Positions 49,501 through 61,685 of a stretch of 64,000 nt of DNA are shown here, in pieces (the first letter of the stretch is position 1; each line of letters starts with the position of its first letter). The position numbers and the translations under genes were made by a program. Source of the stretch: Buddleja alternifolia. Lineage: Eukaryota > Streptophyta > Magnoliopsida > Lamiales > Scrophulariaceae. The DNA lies in NCBI GenBank assembly GCA_019426215.1, contig CM033404.1, positions 1,302,001 to 1,366,000 of the forward strand, in the 5' to 3' direction. The notes below the pieces were generated by a model. The model searched no databases. It was not told the origin of the DNA and saw only the letters and a list, made by a program, of their open reading frames with translations.

Positions 49501-49917
49501 CTTCCACAATTCCAAATCTACAACACTTCGGTAAATCAATTCATTTCCTAAATATCACAACCAGCAATCTGTATACACACCAAAAACTAACTAATAGCAC
49601 TTCCAATGCAACAAGAAATCAGTTAAAGACCTTACTCAATCAAACACTCGTAGCAATCTGAATTACATATATATACACACACACAAACACACAAATTAAT
49701 CAAATCACAGATCTCTATCTAAAAACCAAAAAAACACTGAAAATCGTATACAATGGAAAATAAAAACTCAGTACATATCGTATAAATCCATACCTGCGCG
49801 TATGCCAGCTGCAGCAGCGCGCTGAAGACCTTTCTTCTTCAAAATGAAACTCGTTCCGATAAACAAACTCGACAACATTGCCAATATCAACCCCCTCGAG
49901 TTATCCGAAACCGCCAT
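46579..49917 (-). CDS. NIPA-type (DUF803) probable magnesium transporter
   Basis: Nine exons: 49,917-49,794; 49,104-49,048; 48,980-48,890; 48,779-48,619; 48,517-48,390; 48,265-48,128; 47,413-47,321; 47,225-47,108; 46,667-46,579. They sum to 999 nt, 332 residues, all GT-AG and in frame. The family is multi-pass in the membrane and linked to Mg2+ transport. About nine hydrophobic segments are visible, including LILAMLSSLFIGTSFIL, FVAYIYAPAVLVTPLGAL, GCVSCIVGSVIIVIHAP, FLIYVLATLSIVLLLML and ICGFITVLTGTVILHM. The block GGYTYLLEPLWWAGMI and the HAPQE motif are typical of plant members. The length is normal for the family. The C-terminus is short and hydrophilic (...NNSDYFD). Confidence 0.92.
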
Positions 49918-50429
49918 CTCCGCCTCTATGTATATATACTTACAGATTCTGTATATCTACACACCTGATCTATACAAAAACGAGAACACCACAACACAAT
50001 ATGGTTAACTCCAAATCTGTGTATAACACTAACAGAGAGGCAAAACACATTCGGAGATGGCGACAAAATTCGAATTCCCGCCAATCACAAAGGCGGCCGA
50101 AGAATTTTCAACCACAAAAGATCACAGGAAAGAACAAAAGTGAGAAGTAAATATATACAGGGCGGCTGTATGTATAACTGTTTACTGTTCTGGATTAAAT
50201 TTCAGGCGGACATAGTATTGATTGCATTTGGCTGCTGCAATCATCCGTCAATGGAAAAGGAGGTAAACTAGACAGTCAACGTCTACTATTACAGGTCTTT
50301 TCCGAGCTGTATATTCTGATTTCTTTTTCTTATTTATTATATTTACGTAATCAATTTTTATTTTTATTTTTGGATCAAAATTTACGTAATCAATTTGTTT
50401 TCGTTATTTTAGTGTTATATATATTGTAC
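49918..50429. other. 5' flank of the NIPA gene
   Basis: Noncoding. Contains the gene's 5' untranslated region and presumably its promoter. I see no decisive TATA box and no other gene. Confidence 0.5.
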
Positions 50430-50447
50430 TTACTAATTTACTATACT

Positions 50448-50645
50448 TCTTTTTCTTTTCTTTTTTCAACTGAGTTTCCACCGCCGACCGCAGTGACTAT
50501 TCTCCTCGCTGATTGGAGGCACCTCGAAGGGTGGGACAACTGGCCCAGAGTTTTCAATAGCTCTCCATACCCAAAACCGAGGATCGAACCCTCGCCACTT
50601 GGTTAAGGGAGGAGGAGTCCTATCCACTCCACCACAATCCCTGAG
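50448..50645 (-). mobile_element. tRNA-derived SINE with 18 bp target duplication
   Basis: Read on the minus strand it starts near GGGATTGTGGTGGAGTGG (A-box region), has a B-box GGTTCGATCC and ends in an A-rich tail (GAAAAAAGAAAAGAAAAAG). The same 18 bp, on the plus strand 'ttactaatttactatact', stands at 50,430-50,447 and 50,646-50,663. The perfect duplication shows a fairly recent retroposition. It is tRNA-like only in its head and is not a tRNA gene. Confidence 0.9.
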
Positions 50646-50960
50646 TTACTAATTTACTATACTACTATAGTATTGTCGTGGCTTGGCTGGACCACTGGCT
50701 TAGTGTGTTTTCTTTTTGTTTCTTTTAATACAAAATAAAGTTGTATTTTAGTCGTGATTTTTAGAATAATGCTCCGAGAGAATGAAGTCATGTTTTTAGC
50801 GGAGAAAATGAAATATCAATGATGTATTTATAGGAATTTTTTCTGAAAATGAAAATCTGAGGAATATCCCTACTTTAGATAGTATAGCTATACTTTTAAT
50901 TAAGGTTGGATACTGAAAGTTATTTTATCTATATATTTATTTGATCATCTATATTATTTA

Positions 50961-51406
50961 TCTATATTTATACTACTGTAAAAGTATGGATCTTGAAAGT
51001 TATTTTTTTCAATTATGAAAGTACATTAATGCCTTTTACTTAAATAACTTTATTATATATAGTACATGTTTGTTACTAATTATGAGTAATATATATAATT
51101 GTTGTTATTAATAATTAAAAGAAATCCACCTTTCCAGTTACCCAAAACATATGGAACCATACAAATCAATCATGATAGTAAAGACTTCATATTTACCTTA
51201 TTAATGTGAGCAACTTTTCAAGTCAATCTATCTTCTTTTTTTTTCTTCAGTTTTATACTATACTTGAATACATTCTATATCAAAATATTTCATATGAACA
51301 AGTTTGTATTAGATTTTTTTATATATAATTTCAGATATAGTACTTGAATATAAGAATTCTGTAGCGTATAAATATATATTTTACATGCAACACACATACA
51401 CTCTAG
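50961..51406 (+). mobile_element. Small decayed Helitron (446 bp)
   Basis: The left end TCTATATTTATACTACTGTAAAAGTATGG after host A aligns with the 5' ends at 6,253 and 32,542, and similarity continues for about 90 bp ('ggatcttgaaagtt', 'cattaatgcc'). The right end 'acatgcaacacacat...ctctag' followed by T matches the hairpin-CTAG ends of the others after CpG-to-CpA changes. Confidence 0.65.
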
Positions 51407-52259
51407 TAGTATATATAAATATATTTAAGTTATAATTGTTGGATTTGGGATTAACTTTCGGTCTACTCACAAATGTCTAGTTGGGTTAAGTTTTTGATAT
51501 AAAATCGCCAAACCCCATAACACAAACCCCTCATTAATAGAATTATAGATGAACAAGACAAAAAAAACTTTCTTAAATTTTAAAAACAAGAAGAAAAAGG
51601 AAATAAAAGAAATTCTGAACAAGCTAAAAACTAAATTAAAGAGAAAAAAAAGACAAAAACTATTAGATAAAAAGAATGCAAGTCACATTCTGCCACATCA
51701 TGTGTAGGGACGGGCCGGACGGCTGCAGCATAAGTAGGCAGAATGGGGAAGGCAACAGCTGACAGTATTTTTGGCCAAAAAAGAAAGCGTTTTTGGTCAA
51801 AAAATAAACCATTTTAGCCACATTATTGAAAACAGAAACAAACACAGCAACTCTTAATTTTACGTTTTAACTTAATTGGTCAAAATTTATAATATAAACA
51901 CTTTTTCGTTTTAACATGTTCTTCAAAAGAATAATCTCATGTTGCCAAAAAAACACATGAAAAGGAATATGCACCTTTTGGGGAATGGCGGTACTTTTAG
52001 ACGTATTATTTTCCAATTGTCTATAAATCGAGTCTATTTTGCTCATTCCAAAACCAATAATTAATATGATTCAAATTTAATTTAATTTAAGGTTATAACA
52101 AACTTGATTAACAACGTGTAAAGTTGAATTCAAGTCGCATTGGGAATTATCTTTTGTTGAAGCCGCGTGGCTCACGTGTTAGCATGGTAGGTGAGAGTAG
52201 ATGTATTTCATTATTGTCCATAGATGGTTGGATCTAGGATTCCAAGGAAGAGATTAATG
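51407..52259. other. AT-rich noncoding stretch
   Basis: No gene seen. An A-rich patch (about 51,540-51,670) and a two-word echo of 'tttggccaaaaaagaaa' and 'tttggtcaaaaaataaa' near 51,770-51,810 are the only structure noted. Confidence 0.5.
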
Positions 52260-52461
52260 GACCAAAGGCTTGTTAGCATGTTGTTATCGGTTTCTATTTT
52301 TATGGGGAAGATTTAGGTTTCAATCTCAGGATGTCACATGTTAGTCATTTCTCTCTCTTTATTTGGAGTTTTATAAAATCTGTATAACATATGATTAAAA
52401 ACCATTGGTCAAGATTTATCGGGTCAGGGTATTCGCTCCTTTTAGAATTGAAAAGAAAAAG
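52260..52461 (+). mobile_element. Probable SINE with imperfect 14 bp target duplication
   Basis: Flanked by 'ggaagagattaatg' (52,246-52,259) and 'ggaagagaataatg' (52,462-52,475), 13 of 14 identical. The body of about 202 bp has a B-box-like 'ggtttcaatctc' near 52,316 and ends in 'ttgaaaagaaaaag'. Size and tail fit a plant SINE; the A-box is decayed. Confidence 0.55.
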
Positions 52462-52475
52462 GGAAGAGAATAATG

Positions 52476-54382
52476 AGTGATTCAATTTCTAAGATGCATC
52501 GGGTTTATTGAAATCATTGCATTAATCACCATTGGATATAGGGTTAGAATGGTAAAAAATATCTAAATTACTTGTATTCTACGATATTATGTAAATCAAT
52601 TTCAATAAACCCGGTCCACCTTTAAATCAATGTAATGGTAATTTTGAAGGCAAAGAGGTTGATTTGGGTTCTCATAGTACTCGGATACGATTATCAAAAA
52701 GAAAATATTACTCGGATATAAACACATGGATACACACATGATGTACTCTTATTGAGCTGAAATTTAGGCCCAAAAAATGCTCTTGTATTCGGACCTATAC
52801 CAAATTAATGGATTTAAGGACCATACCCACTAGTTTTATTAAAATTCGGACGAGGCAAATACAACCCAAGTGGTTGACTCCGATCAATTGGGTAGTTCTA
52901 GGATAAATGGTCCTGGTCCATGGGGTATGATGATAAAAAAAAATGCTTACATCCTATTTCAACCGTGTATGATATATCAGAACCATTAATCAATTCAAGT
53001 TTTACATGGCCTTGAAATGGTGGGTTGCACAATTTGGAGACTAAAGAGTGTCGTCTTTGGTGGAAATGCATATCTACAATGAGAGATATTATTTCACACA
53101 AAATATATCTTTTTCGTGACATCTTATGACCGTATATAATCATCTCGTTTCCACCAAAATAAAATAAAATATAATCATCTCGTGCTTGGACAAAAGAAGG
53201 TATACTAAAAAATCAGATTCTCTTGCTCTCTAAAATTTTGGTGTTTCGTCATTCTTTAGTGCGTTGCAAGACTTTATATACTGAATGTGAATTTATCGAG
53301 ATCTTATATAGAAGATATTTAGGACTCTAAAACACTTCTAAACGTGTGTCCCACCTACACCAGATTAATCTCATATGCATTTGCTTAAGTTACTCCATCA
53401 TCATCACATACAATACATTTATATTAAAAATATATGTTGATAATGCAAAATATCATAAACGAAATATGATCTCAAAGAACAAGAAATATAAACAAGTAAT
53501 TGAACAAGGAAAGAAGATTTATTACTTATAGAACACAAGAACTTGAATTACAAGTATGTCTAAGCTCTCAAAATGCAGAAAGTCCTCCATACTAAGTCAT
53601 TCATGTTTTATTTATAGTCTCCAACTTCCCTGGTCTCGTACATCGCACTTGAATAATCTCAAGCCTATTTGATCTATCGTACTGGTTAGTCGTCACTTGA
53701 ATTGAAACATGGCGTAAATCTCAAGAATAATGTGTCATGGGTAATACATGTCGTGGTTGGTTTTGATTAAATCGTGATTTGGATCGAAAACTGTGTTCGA
53801 CCATATGGTTTATATGGTGTTCAATTTCTGTAGGTCAAAATCTCGATGGTCGAACAATATGTATTCAAGTTTACATGTCATGGTCTATTAAGCTCGAGGT
53901 CGAGGCACATGTCTAACTAAATTGAGTCTCAACTTTCCTATGATTAGGGACATCGAGACCCCTTGTTTACTGGGTCTTATTTAAGTTTTGGGTACTTGTA
54001 TTTCTCTTATATCATATACTAAACTAAACTTTTAAAACATAACTTCATACATGAACAAGGAAGAACTTAACTCATCAACGTATAATACAAACTTCGTAAT
54101 AGTAAAGTACACTAGTTTATGTTTTATAGTAGATAAAATAACTGGGATCCCTAATTTTTTCGAACACAAAAGAGAAAAAAGAAATAGGAACCCTAATAAG
54201 AGTATGTGTATCAACCACGACTTCTGTAAAAAAAATATATATATATTAACGCTTTCAAAATATTGTCGCAGCCGGCAAAGAAGAAAGCGTGGAAACAAGA
54301 AAACTCTTCATCTTCCTCGTCTCATAACCCTCTCCAAAACCCAACACACACACACACACACGAAAACACACACAAAAACAAA
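52476..54382. other. AT-rich noncoding stretch left of PSRP-3
   Basis: No host gene. Near 53,490-53,990 the minus strand has 'ctataaataaaac' and downstream 'aataaatcttc', suggestive of an old solo LTR, but I could not define its ends. A (CA)n run at about 54,342-54,362 lies in the PSRP-3 5' region. Confidence 0.45.
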
Positions 54383-54841
54383 ATGTTAGCATCATCGAAC
54401 ATTCATCTAAATCAAACTCAAATCTTTCCAAAATCTCCATCAATTTCTTCACACCCGCAACCACCCAAGAACATAAAACTTAAACCCATCACAATATCCG
54501 CTTCATCTTCCTCAATCACCCAACAATCATCAATTTTAAGCGATACAAATCATAAAACAAAAAAGAAGTTTATGGTGAAGCCGATCGAGCGACCAAGAGT
54601 TGTGTTGAAATTCATTTGGATGGAAAAGAACATTGGAATAGCTTTAGATCAAGTGATTGCGGGCTATGGAAGTGTTCCTTTGAGTACATTTTATTTTTGG
54701 CCCAGAAAAGATGCGTGGGAGGAGCTTAAAGTGTTGCTGGAGAGTAAGGCATGGATTTCGAATAAGCAGAAGGTTGTTTTGCTCAATCAGGCTACTGATA
54801 TCATCAATTTGTGGCAGCAGAGTGGAGGTGATTTGGGTTAG
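54383..54841 (+). CDS. PSRP3: Plastid-specific 30S ribosomal protein 3 (PSRP-3/Ycf65 family)
   Basis: An intronless frame of 152 codons from the ATG at 54,383. The frame is open further left, but only non-ATG codons are available there. The first 60 or so residues are rich in Ser, Thr, Pro and Asn with few acidic residues, as in a chloroplast transit peptide. The conserved core follows: [57 protein letters not shown]. The Ycf65 core is shared with cyanobacteria and some algal plastid genomes; the protein binds the small subunit of the plastid ribosome. It is the only host gene on the plus strand here. Length and core are normal, so it is probably functional. Confidence 0.93.
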   Translation: MLASSNIHLNQTQIFPKSPSISSHPQPPKNIKLKPITISASSSSITQQSSILSDTNHKTKKKFMVKPIERPRVVLKFIWMEKNIGIALDQVIAGYGSVPLSTFYFWPRKDAWEELKVLLESKAWISNKQKVVLLNQATDIINLWQQSGGDLG

Positions 54842-54877
54842 TGTAAAATCATTTGTTTATATGGTTTTTATACGGAA

Positions 54878-55460
54878 TTAAACTTTATGATGTCCCTTTA
54901 TTGCGTTTTAGAGGTGATGCTATTTTATTACTTGGATTGCTTAAGTGGTCATTCACAAGTTGATTTTTTGGAATGCCCGAAGGAAAGCCGAACCAAACTA
55001 CTCGATACTCAGGCTCGTGATTGTTTGGTAAAAGCTCGTTTGGGCTCGGTTTGTTAAAATATCAAACTAAACTTGAACACATTTTGTGTTTGATAAGTTT
55101 GAAGCTGTGAAAAATGATAAAAATATTTGCTTAGTAAATTGTTTATGGTTTATCTAGAAATGAAACTTTCTCGTGTCCCATTATTGCGTTTTAGTAGTAA
55201 TGCTATTTTGTTTCTTGAATAAGTGGTCATTCACAATTTGATTTTATGGGATGTATTTCTACATAGTAATGAAAGACGACGAATCAATCTGTTTGATACT
55301 CGAATCAAGGTCGTTCGGTAAAAGTTCGTTTGAGCTCGGTTCGTTAACATATGAAGCCAAGCTTGAATGACCTTTTGTGTGTTCGATAAGTTTGAAACTC
55401 AACTTTAGCTCGATTAGTGAAAAATGATAAATTATACACAAAAAATCAAATTACGCGATT
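54878..55460. repeat. Two-copy tandem duplication downstream of PSRP-3 (about 280 bp unit)
   Basis: 'attgcgttttag...gatgctattttattacttgg' near 54,900 recurs as 'attgcgttttag...aatgctattttgtttcttga' near 55,183. Both copies continue with 'aagtggtcattcacaa' and 'gttcgtttgagctcgg'-like words. The copies are moderately diverged. Since it starts about 40 bp past the stop codon, it may supply the 3' end of the PSRP-3 transcript. Confidence 0.7.
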
Positions 55461-56464
55461 AAAGCTCGTTTGAGCTTGGCTCAATTACCAATCAAACCAA
55501 ACTCAAATAGATATTTGCGGCTCAATAATAATTCAAACAAGCTTGAGCAATACCTTGTTCGACCCAATTCGATTCGTTTACAGCCCTACTAATACTTTAG
55601 AAGAGGCTTTGCTAGGAGCTAAATTAGTACCCTTTTTTGCCGGTTTTTAAATGACTGCAATAGTAAATGAGCTTTTAATGATTTAGTGAAGGATTTGGGA
55701 ACTCAGCTGGTATTAGGTGAATCTTGAGAATCTTATTTCTAGTATTAGTATTATATAGGTAACAGTTAAAGAAGTTGCGAACCATGAAATGTGGCTGCTG
55801 AGACTAACTGAGCTCATATATGACTGGCTTTCTGGAGTTTGTTTGTATTTAGTTGTACGTATAACAGATATTCGAATCCGATAGAAGAAAATAGCAACAG
55901 AATACATTAGTTATGATTCTACTTGGGTTACAGGATTAGAAAGCAGTTTATAATCTTGGTGAACTCTGTGATCCCATCTGTAGTCATTCACAAAGTTCTC
56001 TTCCAAAGGTTTGCCTCTAAAATTGCCAGCGTGTATGATTTGAAATGAAGTCATGTTCAAATCCTTCCAAAACGGTTGAGTTGGTAGAAAGTTTTGAGAT
56101 GTTGCGGGGATACTAGCTTTGTTATTCTCCAACACGCAGTTTATTATCCGTATGCAAAGCATCACCAAATATTCGAGACTGTAGCACCTGATCTGCTTTT
56201 AGTGTCCTTTTGAAGGATTTAACTCAGCTGGGAGAGAGTTGCTGGACCATTTATTTCAGAGCAATCAATCCTTATCTGATAACTAATTGTCTAATTGCTA
56301 TAGATGACTGATTTTAACTCCATGATTCATAAATTTTAACCAAACCTTATTGTAGTTGCATATCATGCATGGCATTTGAATCTGATGTTATTAGTATGCC
56401 AAGTATCAAAATCCATAAGTTAAAAGTGGCTGCTTACAATTTTTGTATTTAGTATGATTGATGT

Positions 56465-56640
56465 GACATGCACTTGCCTTTTCGCACACCGGACGCCCTT
56501 GCACGAGGTATGCCCACTTTGGCCGGAGCCTCACGGATTTGTCCTTAAAAGGCGTTTCGCTAGGGAGAGGGAAACTTGGGGCTTATAAGCCTCTCGAGAC
56601 CCTCGTCTCCATCGGATGTGGGAAGTAGTTACATACACAT
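56465..56640. repeat. GC-rich island of unknown repeat type
   Basis: About 170 bp with clearly higher GC than its surroundings, including 'cgcacaccggacgcccttgc', 'aaggcgtttcgctaggga' and 'cttataagcctctcgagacc'. It ends beside a direct repeat of 'aagtagttacatacacatca' and 'aagtagttacataaacatca'. It looks like a fragment of a short LTR or other interspersed repeat. No open frame and no RNA family recognised. Confidence 0.4.
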
Positions 56641-58504
56641 CATAAGTAGTTACATAAACATCAATGATGAATATAAGATCTCTCTTTACTTAAAAATTCT
56701 CTTTCCATAATTATGTTTTGGAGAGAAGGTTGCACATGCAATTGCTTTTGTAACTGAGGTTGATAACATACATTGTCCTTTGCAAAGTTTAAGAGTGATT
56801 CTTTAGGAGTCTCATAATCCCATGTTTCAGTATATTCGTGTATGGTGAATTCCACGTGGGTCCCACCACATGGTTTTGGTTGTATCGGGCCTCTGAGGTG
56901 ATATTATCTTAAGTTATATAACCCCTTCAATTTTGTCTGATCATGGGGAAGGCATTTTCTGTGCAAATCAGGCCTGTTTGTGATATTATCTTAAGCTGAG
57001 TTCTTCCAGTCATTCTTCTTTCTAATCTCATTATCACTATCATATAAAATCACTGCTCTGGACACCCATTTTGTTCTGATCATGTAAATACATAGATTTC
57101 TTCTCCAATCCTGCTTTGACTTTCTTCTGAAAATGGCTTCAAGTTGAAAATCCTTGTTTCAATGCGATCCATGATTTATGTCTAGATAATTCCATAGCAG
57201 AGCTCTTGCTTCATAAGCTGCTAAATCAGAAGCATTTTGAGCTGCAACAAGAGTTCCACTATTTTTGGCCACGGATTGCACATCCTTATCCAATTGGGAT
57301 CTTCTATTGCAATTCGTATTGCATTTCTTATTGTTATTGGGTAAACGACAGTGTAATTGTTGAATTTTCATTATACACGCACCATTCACCCAATATTTTA
57401 CAATAGCAAATGCAATAGGGTTTAGACTTTAGCATATGAAAGAGACTTTTCATTGCTAGATTTCTGAAGCCCAAAAGAGCCTCAAATAGATTCGAATAAT
57501 TTCATTGGATTTGGACCCATCATACCCAAAATTCGATTTCAGCCCATTAAAGGCGTACAACTTCCCTTTCAATCTTAAGTTGACATGGACCTTAAGCTCG
57601 CCATTTTTTTTTTCAATTCTAGATGAAAGTAGATAACCTGACCCGATAAACTCGGGCGATAGTTTTTTAATTACGAACCACACAAATCCTGTAAGACTCC
57701 AAATAATAAGATGATAAAAGTCACAATTTGTGACGATTTGGAATTAAACTCAATACCTCTTATATGATAGTGGAAGTTGATATGACTAGGTTAGTCCTTG
57801 TGCTCGACTTCGTTAAACAGAAATGAACCAAAAATATTTAATAATGCCTGTGATTGGCCCACGAGTTCCCCTTTGGCCCAATATGTAATTTTCATTAAAT
57901 ATCATCTTTCTGCCTTGGGGAGGAAAAGTATGTGTAAAAATCGGATGTGGCGCGCGACATCCCTTAATGCTGGACTGGGCCCGCAAATAAAATACTGGCG
58001 CACCCACTCTCTTTCTCTTTAGACTTTATAACAAGCAACAATCACATGCTGCTATAACCTCCCCTTCGGAATTGGACGCTCTAGAACATTCTTTTATTGA
58101 AAAAAACAAAATACTTGATATCAAACTTGAAATGGCCAAATGGGTCACAAGAGTATATTTAATTTCTATTCATTAACATAATAAATCGAGTTTAAACATA
58201 TTTTATATCGGATGAGTTTCGAAATTCGTCTTGAGCTGAACTCGATTAGATTTTGAAAATCAAACGCATGCTAAAAAACCAAAATATTCTAGCTCGATTT
58301 GATTTCTACTCAATTAAAACTTGTTCTATTTTGGTTCAAATACCAAGCAAATCAAGTTCAAAAACAATCTTTGCAAACTCAATAAAAAATAAATGAACTT
58401 AACATTAACTTAAGAAAACCGAAACAAATCCGATTTGTTTACACCCCCTCTTCCATCCATTCACAAAGGGCCGAATCTCATACTTGGAGCTTAGCAATAT
58501 AAGT

Positions 58505-58965
58505 TAGGAATAGTTACACCGACATCCTCCCATGAATGAGTTAATTAAAGCCCCTTCCTTCAACTATGCATAATTACAAAGATCCCCTGACGTCAACTTC
58601 CGTCTTATAATTTTTCCCTCCTCCATTCACTTTTTTAACAAAAACAGTTGACGTCGTCATTAAAAAGATTCACAAATCTGATTTTACCCTTGTATCGACT
58701 TCATTTAGGAATTGACTATTTTACTGGACCAGCCATAAAATGAATTCTAATTGCAACAAATTTGTAATTGCTAATAAAAAAAATATTTAATTTAAATGAA
58801 TAATAAAGTTCAAAATTATTGTAATGGTTTAGGACGGGTAAAAATGTCATTTTATCAATTCTATTGGGTTTTGAATAGTTTCTTAACGATATTGGAAGTG
58901 TTTGTAATTACGCATAGTTGATGGATGGAAAGGTTGTAATTGTCCCTACAAATTATGATACTCTT
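58505..58965. mobile_element. MITE-like element with imperfect terminal inverted repeats
   Basis: The left arm 'ggaatagttacaccgacatcc' with 'ttcaactatgcataattaca' pairs with the right arm 'tgtaattacgcatagttgat' and 'ggttgtaattgtccctaca'. About 460 bp, noncoding. Probably Mutator-like. Exact ends and target duplication were not resolved. Confidence 0.5.
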
Positions 58966-59887
58966 ATTTGTCATTCATATTGATTTAATTATTAAAAACA
59001 AACTCTATCCAAGACTTTTCTTTACATTTTTGTTTTGTCATTGCTCAAAGCTACGTCGGCTCAACAACTCTTGTCCTCTGTGGCACTGTGCGCATAGCTA
59101 ATTTTCACCAGGCCCACTGAACTTTAATGGCACTAGATTTTATAGATTTTATTTAACATATTAACATCTATATTCTCAAATCGTACCACAAATGATTTAA
59201 GGCTATGTTTAGATTGATGGATTTGGTGAAAGGATTTGCATCGTACTACAAATGATTTAAGGTTATGCTTAGATTAATGTAATTATTCAAAAATTAGATC
59301 CAAATGAGTTCCAATAAAATTAGCTCAGAAACGAGTTCGAATGAATTTGAGATCTCTGACTTGAAATTATCCAAACAAGTTCAATAAATTTGTCCATGAA
59401 TCCAAACACATCCAACAGTTCTGGTATCTAATTATCATACTGGATTATGAGCATCGATGGATCACAATTTAGTCCAAAGTAATGATTCAATAAACTTGGT
59501 CAATTTTCACTATTTAGTTCAAATTAAGATTAAGATCATATTTTAATGAGCTGAGGGTGAGAATGAATAAACACTACAAACCCCGTAAATTAATTCTTGT
59601 GTCGTTTAATTTTCTTGTGCTTTTATTTTCGTATTTGCTCTAACAAAATAACTCTAGAAACCAGCCAACAATGAAGGTAAAGCAAGTAGATGAACTGATA
59701 TTGTGAAGCAAATCTGATCTTATTTAAAACGGCAGATCACTGATAGTAACAATAGATATACCTCTCACAGTGACCACCACCACTCATAACAACCCTAGAG
59801 ATAACCACGAAAACACGAAAAACACGAAAACATAAACCAAAGATCATCATCAGATCTATACCACAAACAGATCATCACGAGATAGAT

Positions 59888-60406
59888 CTAGCAGAGCTGA
59901 CCGCAATCAGCGATCACCACCGGCTTCGAAGTCCTTCCGCCGCTCGATCCGACCTTCTCGATCGCCTTCACGACGTCCAATCCTTCCACAACCTGTCCAA
60001 ACACCACGTGCTTTCCATCAAGCCACTCGGTCTTCGCGGTGCAGATGAAGAACTGCGAACCGTTCGTCCCCGGTCCAGCGTTCGCCATGGACAGTATCCC
60101 CGCTCCGGTGTGCTTCTTCACGAAATTCTCGTCGGCGAACTTCGATCCGTAGATCGACTCGCCGCCGGTGCCATTTCCGGCGGTGAAATCGCCTCCCTGA
60201 CACATGAATCCGGGGATCACGCGGTGGAAGGACGAGCCTTTGTAGTGGAGAGGCTTGCCGGATCTGCCGACGCCTTTTTCGCCGGTGCAGAGCGCGCGGA
60301 AGTTCTCGGCGGTCTTCGGAACGACGTCGGCGAAGAGCTCCATCACGATCCTGCCGGCAGGCTGACCGCCGACCGTCATATCGAAGAATACCTTAGGGTT
60401 AGACAT
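59888..60406 (-). CDS. Cytosolic cyclophilin-type peptidyl-prolyl cis-trans isomerase
   Basis: One exon, 172 residues, starting at the ATG at 60,406 ([20 protein letters not shown]). The open frame to the left begins only with GTG. It catalyses cis-trans isomerisation of peptidyl-proline bonds in protein folding. The active-site set of cyclophilin A is visible: [15 protein letters not shown] with the catalytic Arg near 62, FFICT near 120, and [10 protein letters not shown] with the cyclosporin-contacting Trp near 128. The plant-specific insertion with [14 protein letters not shown] near 48-60 marks the CYP18/19 type. There is no targeting peptide. Intronless cytosolic cyclophilins are usual in plants. 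GC content is higher than the surroundings, as in strongly expressed genes. Confidence 0.97.
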   Translation of the reverse strand: MSNPKVFFDMTVGGQPAGRIVMELFADVVPKTAENFRALCTGEKGVGRSGKPLHYKGSSFHRVIPGFMCQGGDFTAGNGTGGESIYGSKFADENFVKKHTGAGILSMANAGPGTNGSQFFICTAKTEWLDGKHVVFGQVVEGLDVVKAIEKVGSSGGRTSKPVVIADCGQLC

Positions 60407-60474
60407 TTTCGAATTGATTTTACTCACTGATATTTTTTCACTTGTACTTAGGGTTTTGAGAAGTGTGGGGGGAG

Positions 60475-60482
60475 TTTATATA
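60475..60482 (-). promoter_or_regulatory. TATA box of the cyclophilin gene
   Basis: TATATAAA on the minus strand, about 70 bp upstream of the start codon. It would give a transcription start near 60,445 and a 5' leader of about 40 bases. It is the only clear TATA box in this flank. Confidence 0.7.
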
Positions 60483-61685
60483 GGGCAGAGTGTGGAAGTT
60501 ATCCATAGGAGGAGTGATCTTGGCAGTTCAAGTTGGACGCGTGTTGTGATCGTTGGAGTGGTATTTAGTGCGGCGTGGCGACCGTGGTTTGGTTGGGGTA
60601 GTTCGGATTTTACTGTGGTTAAGCTTTTTTAGGTTTGGATCACATGGGGTATATGCTCTTAATATGCGGTGGACTCGTTTCCAATGGGTTTTTTACAGGG
60701 TTCATAATTTTTGGACTGTGGTAATTAATGGCCCAAAAAGAAAAAGACCTAATCTATAATATGATCGGAACTATTTACATCAATACTATTGACCCCGGTG
60801 TGTCGGGATAGTCCATCTATATTAGGGCAAATTCAATGATACTAGCATCTATTATTATCACGCAGTAAGTATATTGTGTGATCCCCACATATAGTTGTGT
60901 GAGAGAGATAGACACAAAATTCACACTCGGATCTTTGGAATCGATGTGACATAGAATTATTCACGATGATAGCAACCTTACGTTGATACAAAGAAAGCAA
61001 TAATAATCTGGTTTTGAGGCACCTACCATCGTTATACGGTTGGTGAAATGGTTTCATCATTAAGCTTGAGAAGATATAATGCTACTTTAATTAATTAGCA
61101 AATTTTTGGTTCCAGCTCGTTTAGCCACACGATCTGTAACATGCTTAGAAATCATTGTTAAAATATTAATTTTATGCTTTCTTGTCTCTCAACAAAGTTA
61201 TATAGACAAATCAAGTAGAGTAGAATGAAATGTTCAAACCTATTTGATACGAGTAATTCATTGTTAAGAAACAAGCTCAAATAGAATATCTTTTTTCACA
61301 CATATTTTATTATTCTTTACTAATGAATCCGACCTCCAGTCAAGTTTCAAAACTTATCGGAAAAATAAAAATCGTCGAGCTCAAACCAACTCCCGACTAT
61401 CAGTCTCGAACCCAATATCGAGCATATCAATTCAATTTTCAACACTCTCCCTCAATTTAAAAAGATATCCACGCTCTAAGGAGTATAAGACAATATATTC
61501 CATCAAGTAATAATTACAAGCACAATTACTAATAACACCGTAAAAGTAAAGATCTTACTGAATTCTTTCTGTTCTTTGAAAAAAATTATATATAAGAAAA
61601 TAAATAAACATCAAGGTACACATTGGAGAGAATATCGTTTTACAGAAAAGGATGCTAATAATAATACATATTTACTTCTACTACC
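60483..61685. other. Intergenic between NUP188 and cyclophilin
   Basis: Contains the upstream promoter of the cyclophilin gene on the right-to-left reading and the 3' flank of NUP188. Otherwise AT-rich with no coding sequence or clear repeat. Confidence 0.5.

Larger units (their letters stand above)
54842..59887. other. Intergenic region between PSRP-3 and cyclophilin
   Basis: A tandem duplication lies at about 54,878-55,460, a GC-rich repeat at about 56,465-56,640 and a MITE at about 58,505-58,965. The minus-strand frame at 57,159-57,389 (containing GTLVAAQNASDLAAYEARAL) has no family I recognise and lacks support as a gene. Around 59,200-59,290 'gatttaaggctatgtttaga' is repeated once as 'gatttaaggttatgcttaga'. 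I see no convincing gene in these 5 kb. Confidence 0.55.

Noticed and set aside
50540..50645. tRNA gene on the minus strand
   Set aside because: Only the A-box and B-box parts are tRNA-like. The sequence continues into a SINE body with A-rich tail and target duplication, and no cloverleaf closes.
56465..56640. 5S-rRNA-bearing short LTR element (Cassandra type)
   Set aside because: The GC-rich block does not contain recognisable 5S rRNA promoter boxes on either strand.
57159..57389. Possible small gene on the minus strand
   Set aside because: No recognisable family, no supporting splice structure and no paralogue in the window. Composition alone is not enough.
60407..60427. Seven extra residues at the cyclophilin N-terminus
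   Set aside because: They would need a GTG start. The ATG at 60,406 gives the family's normal N-terminus.
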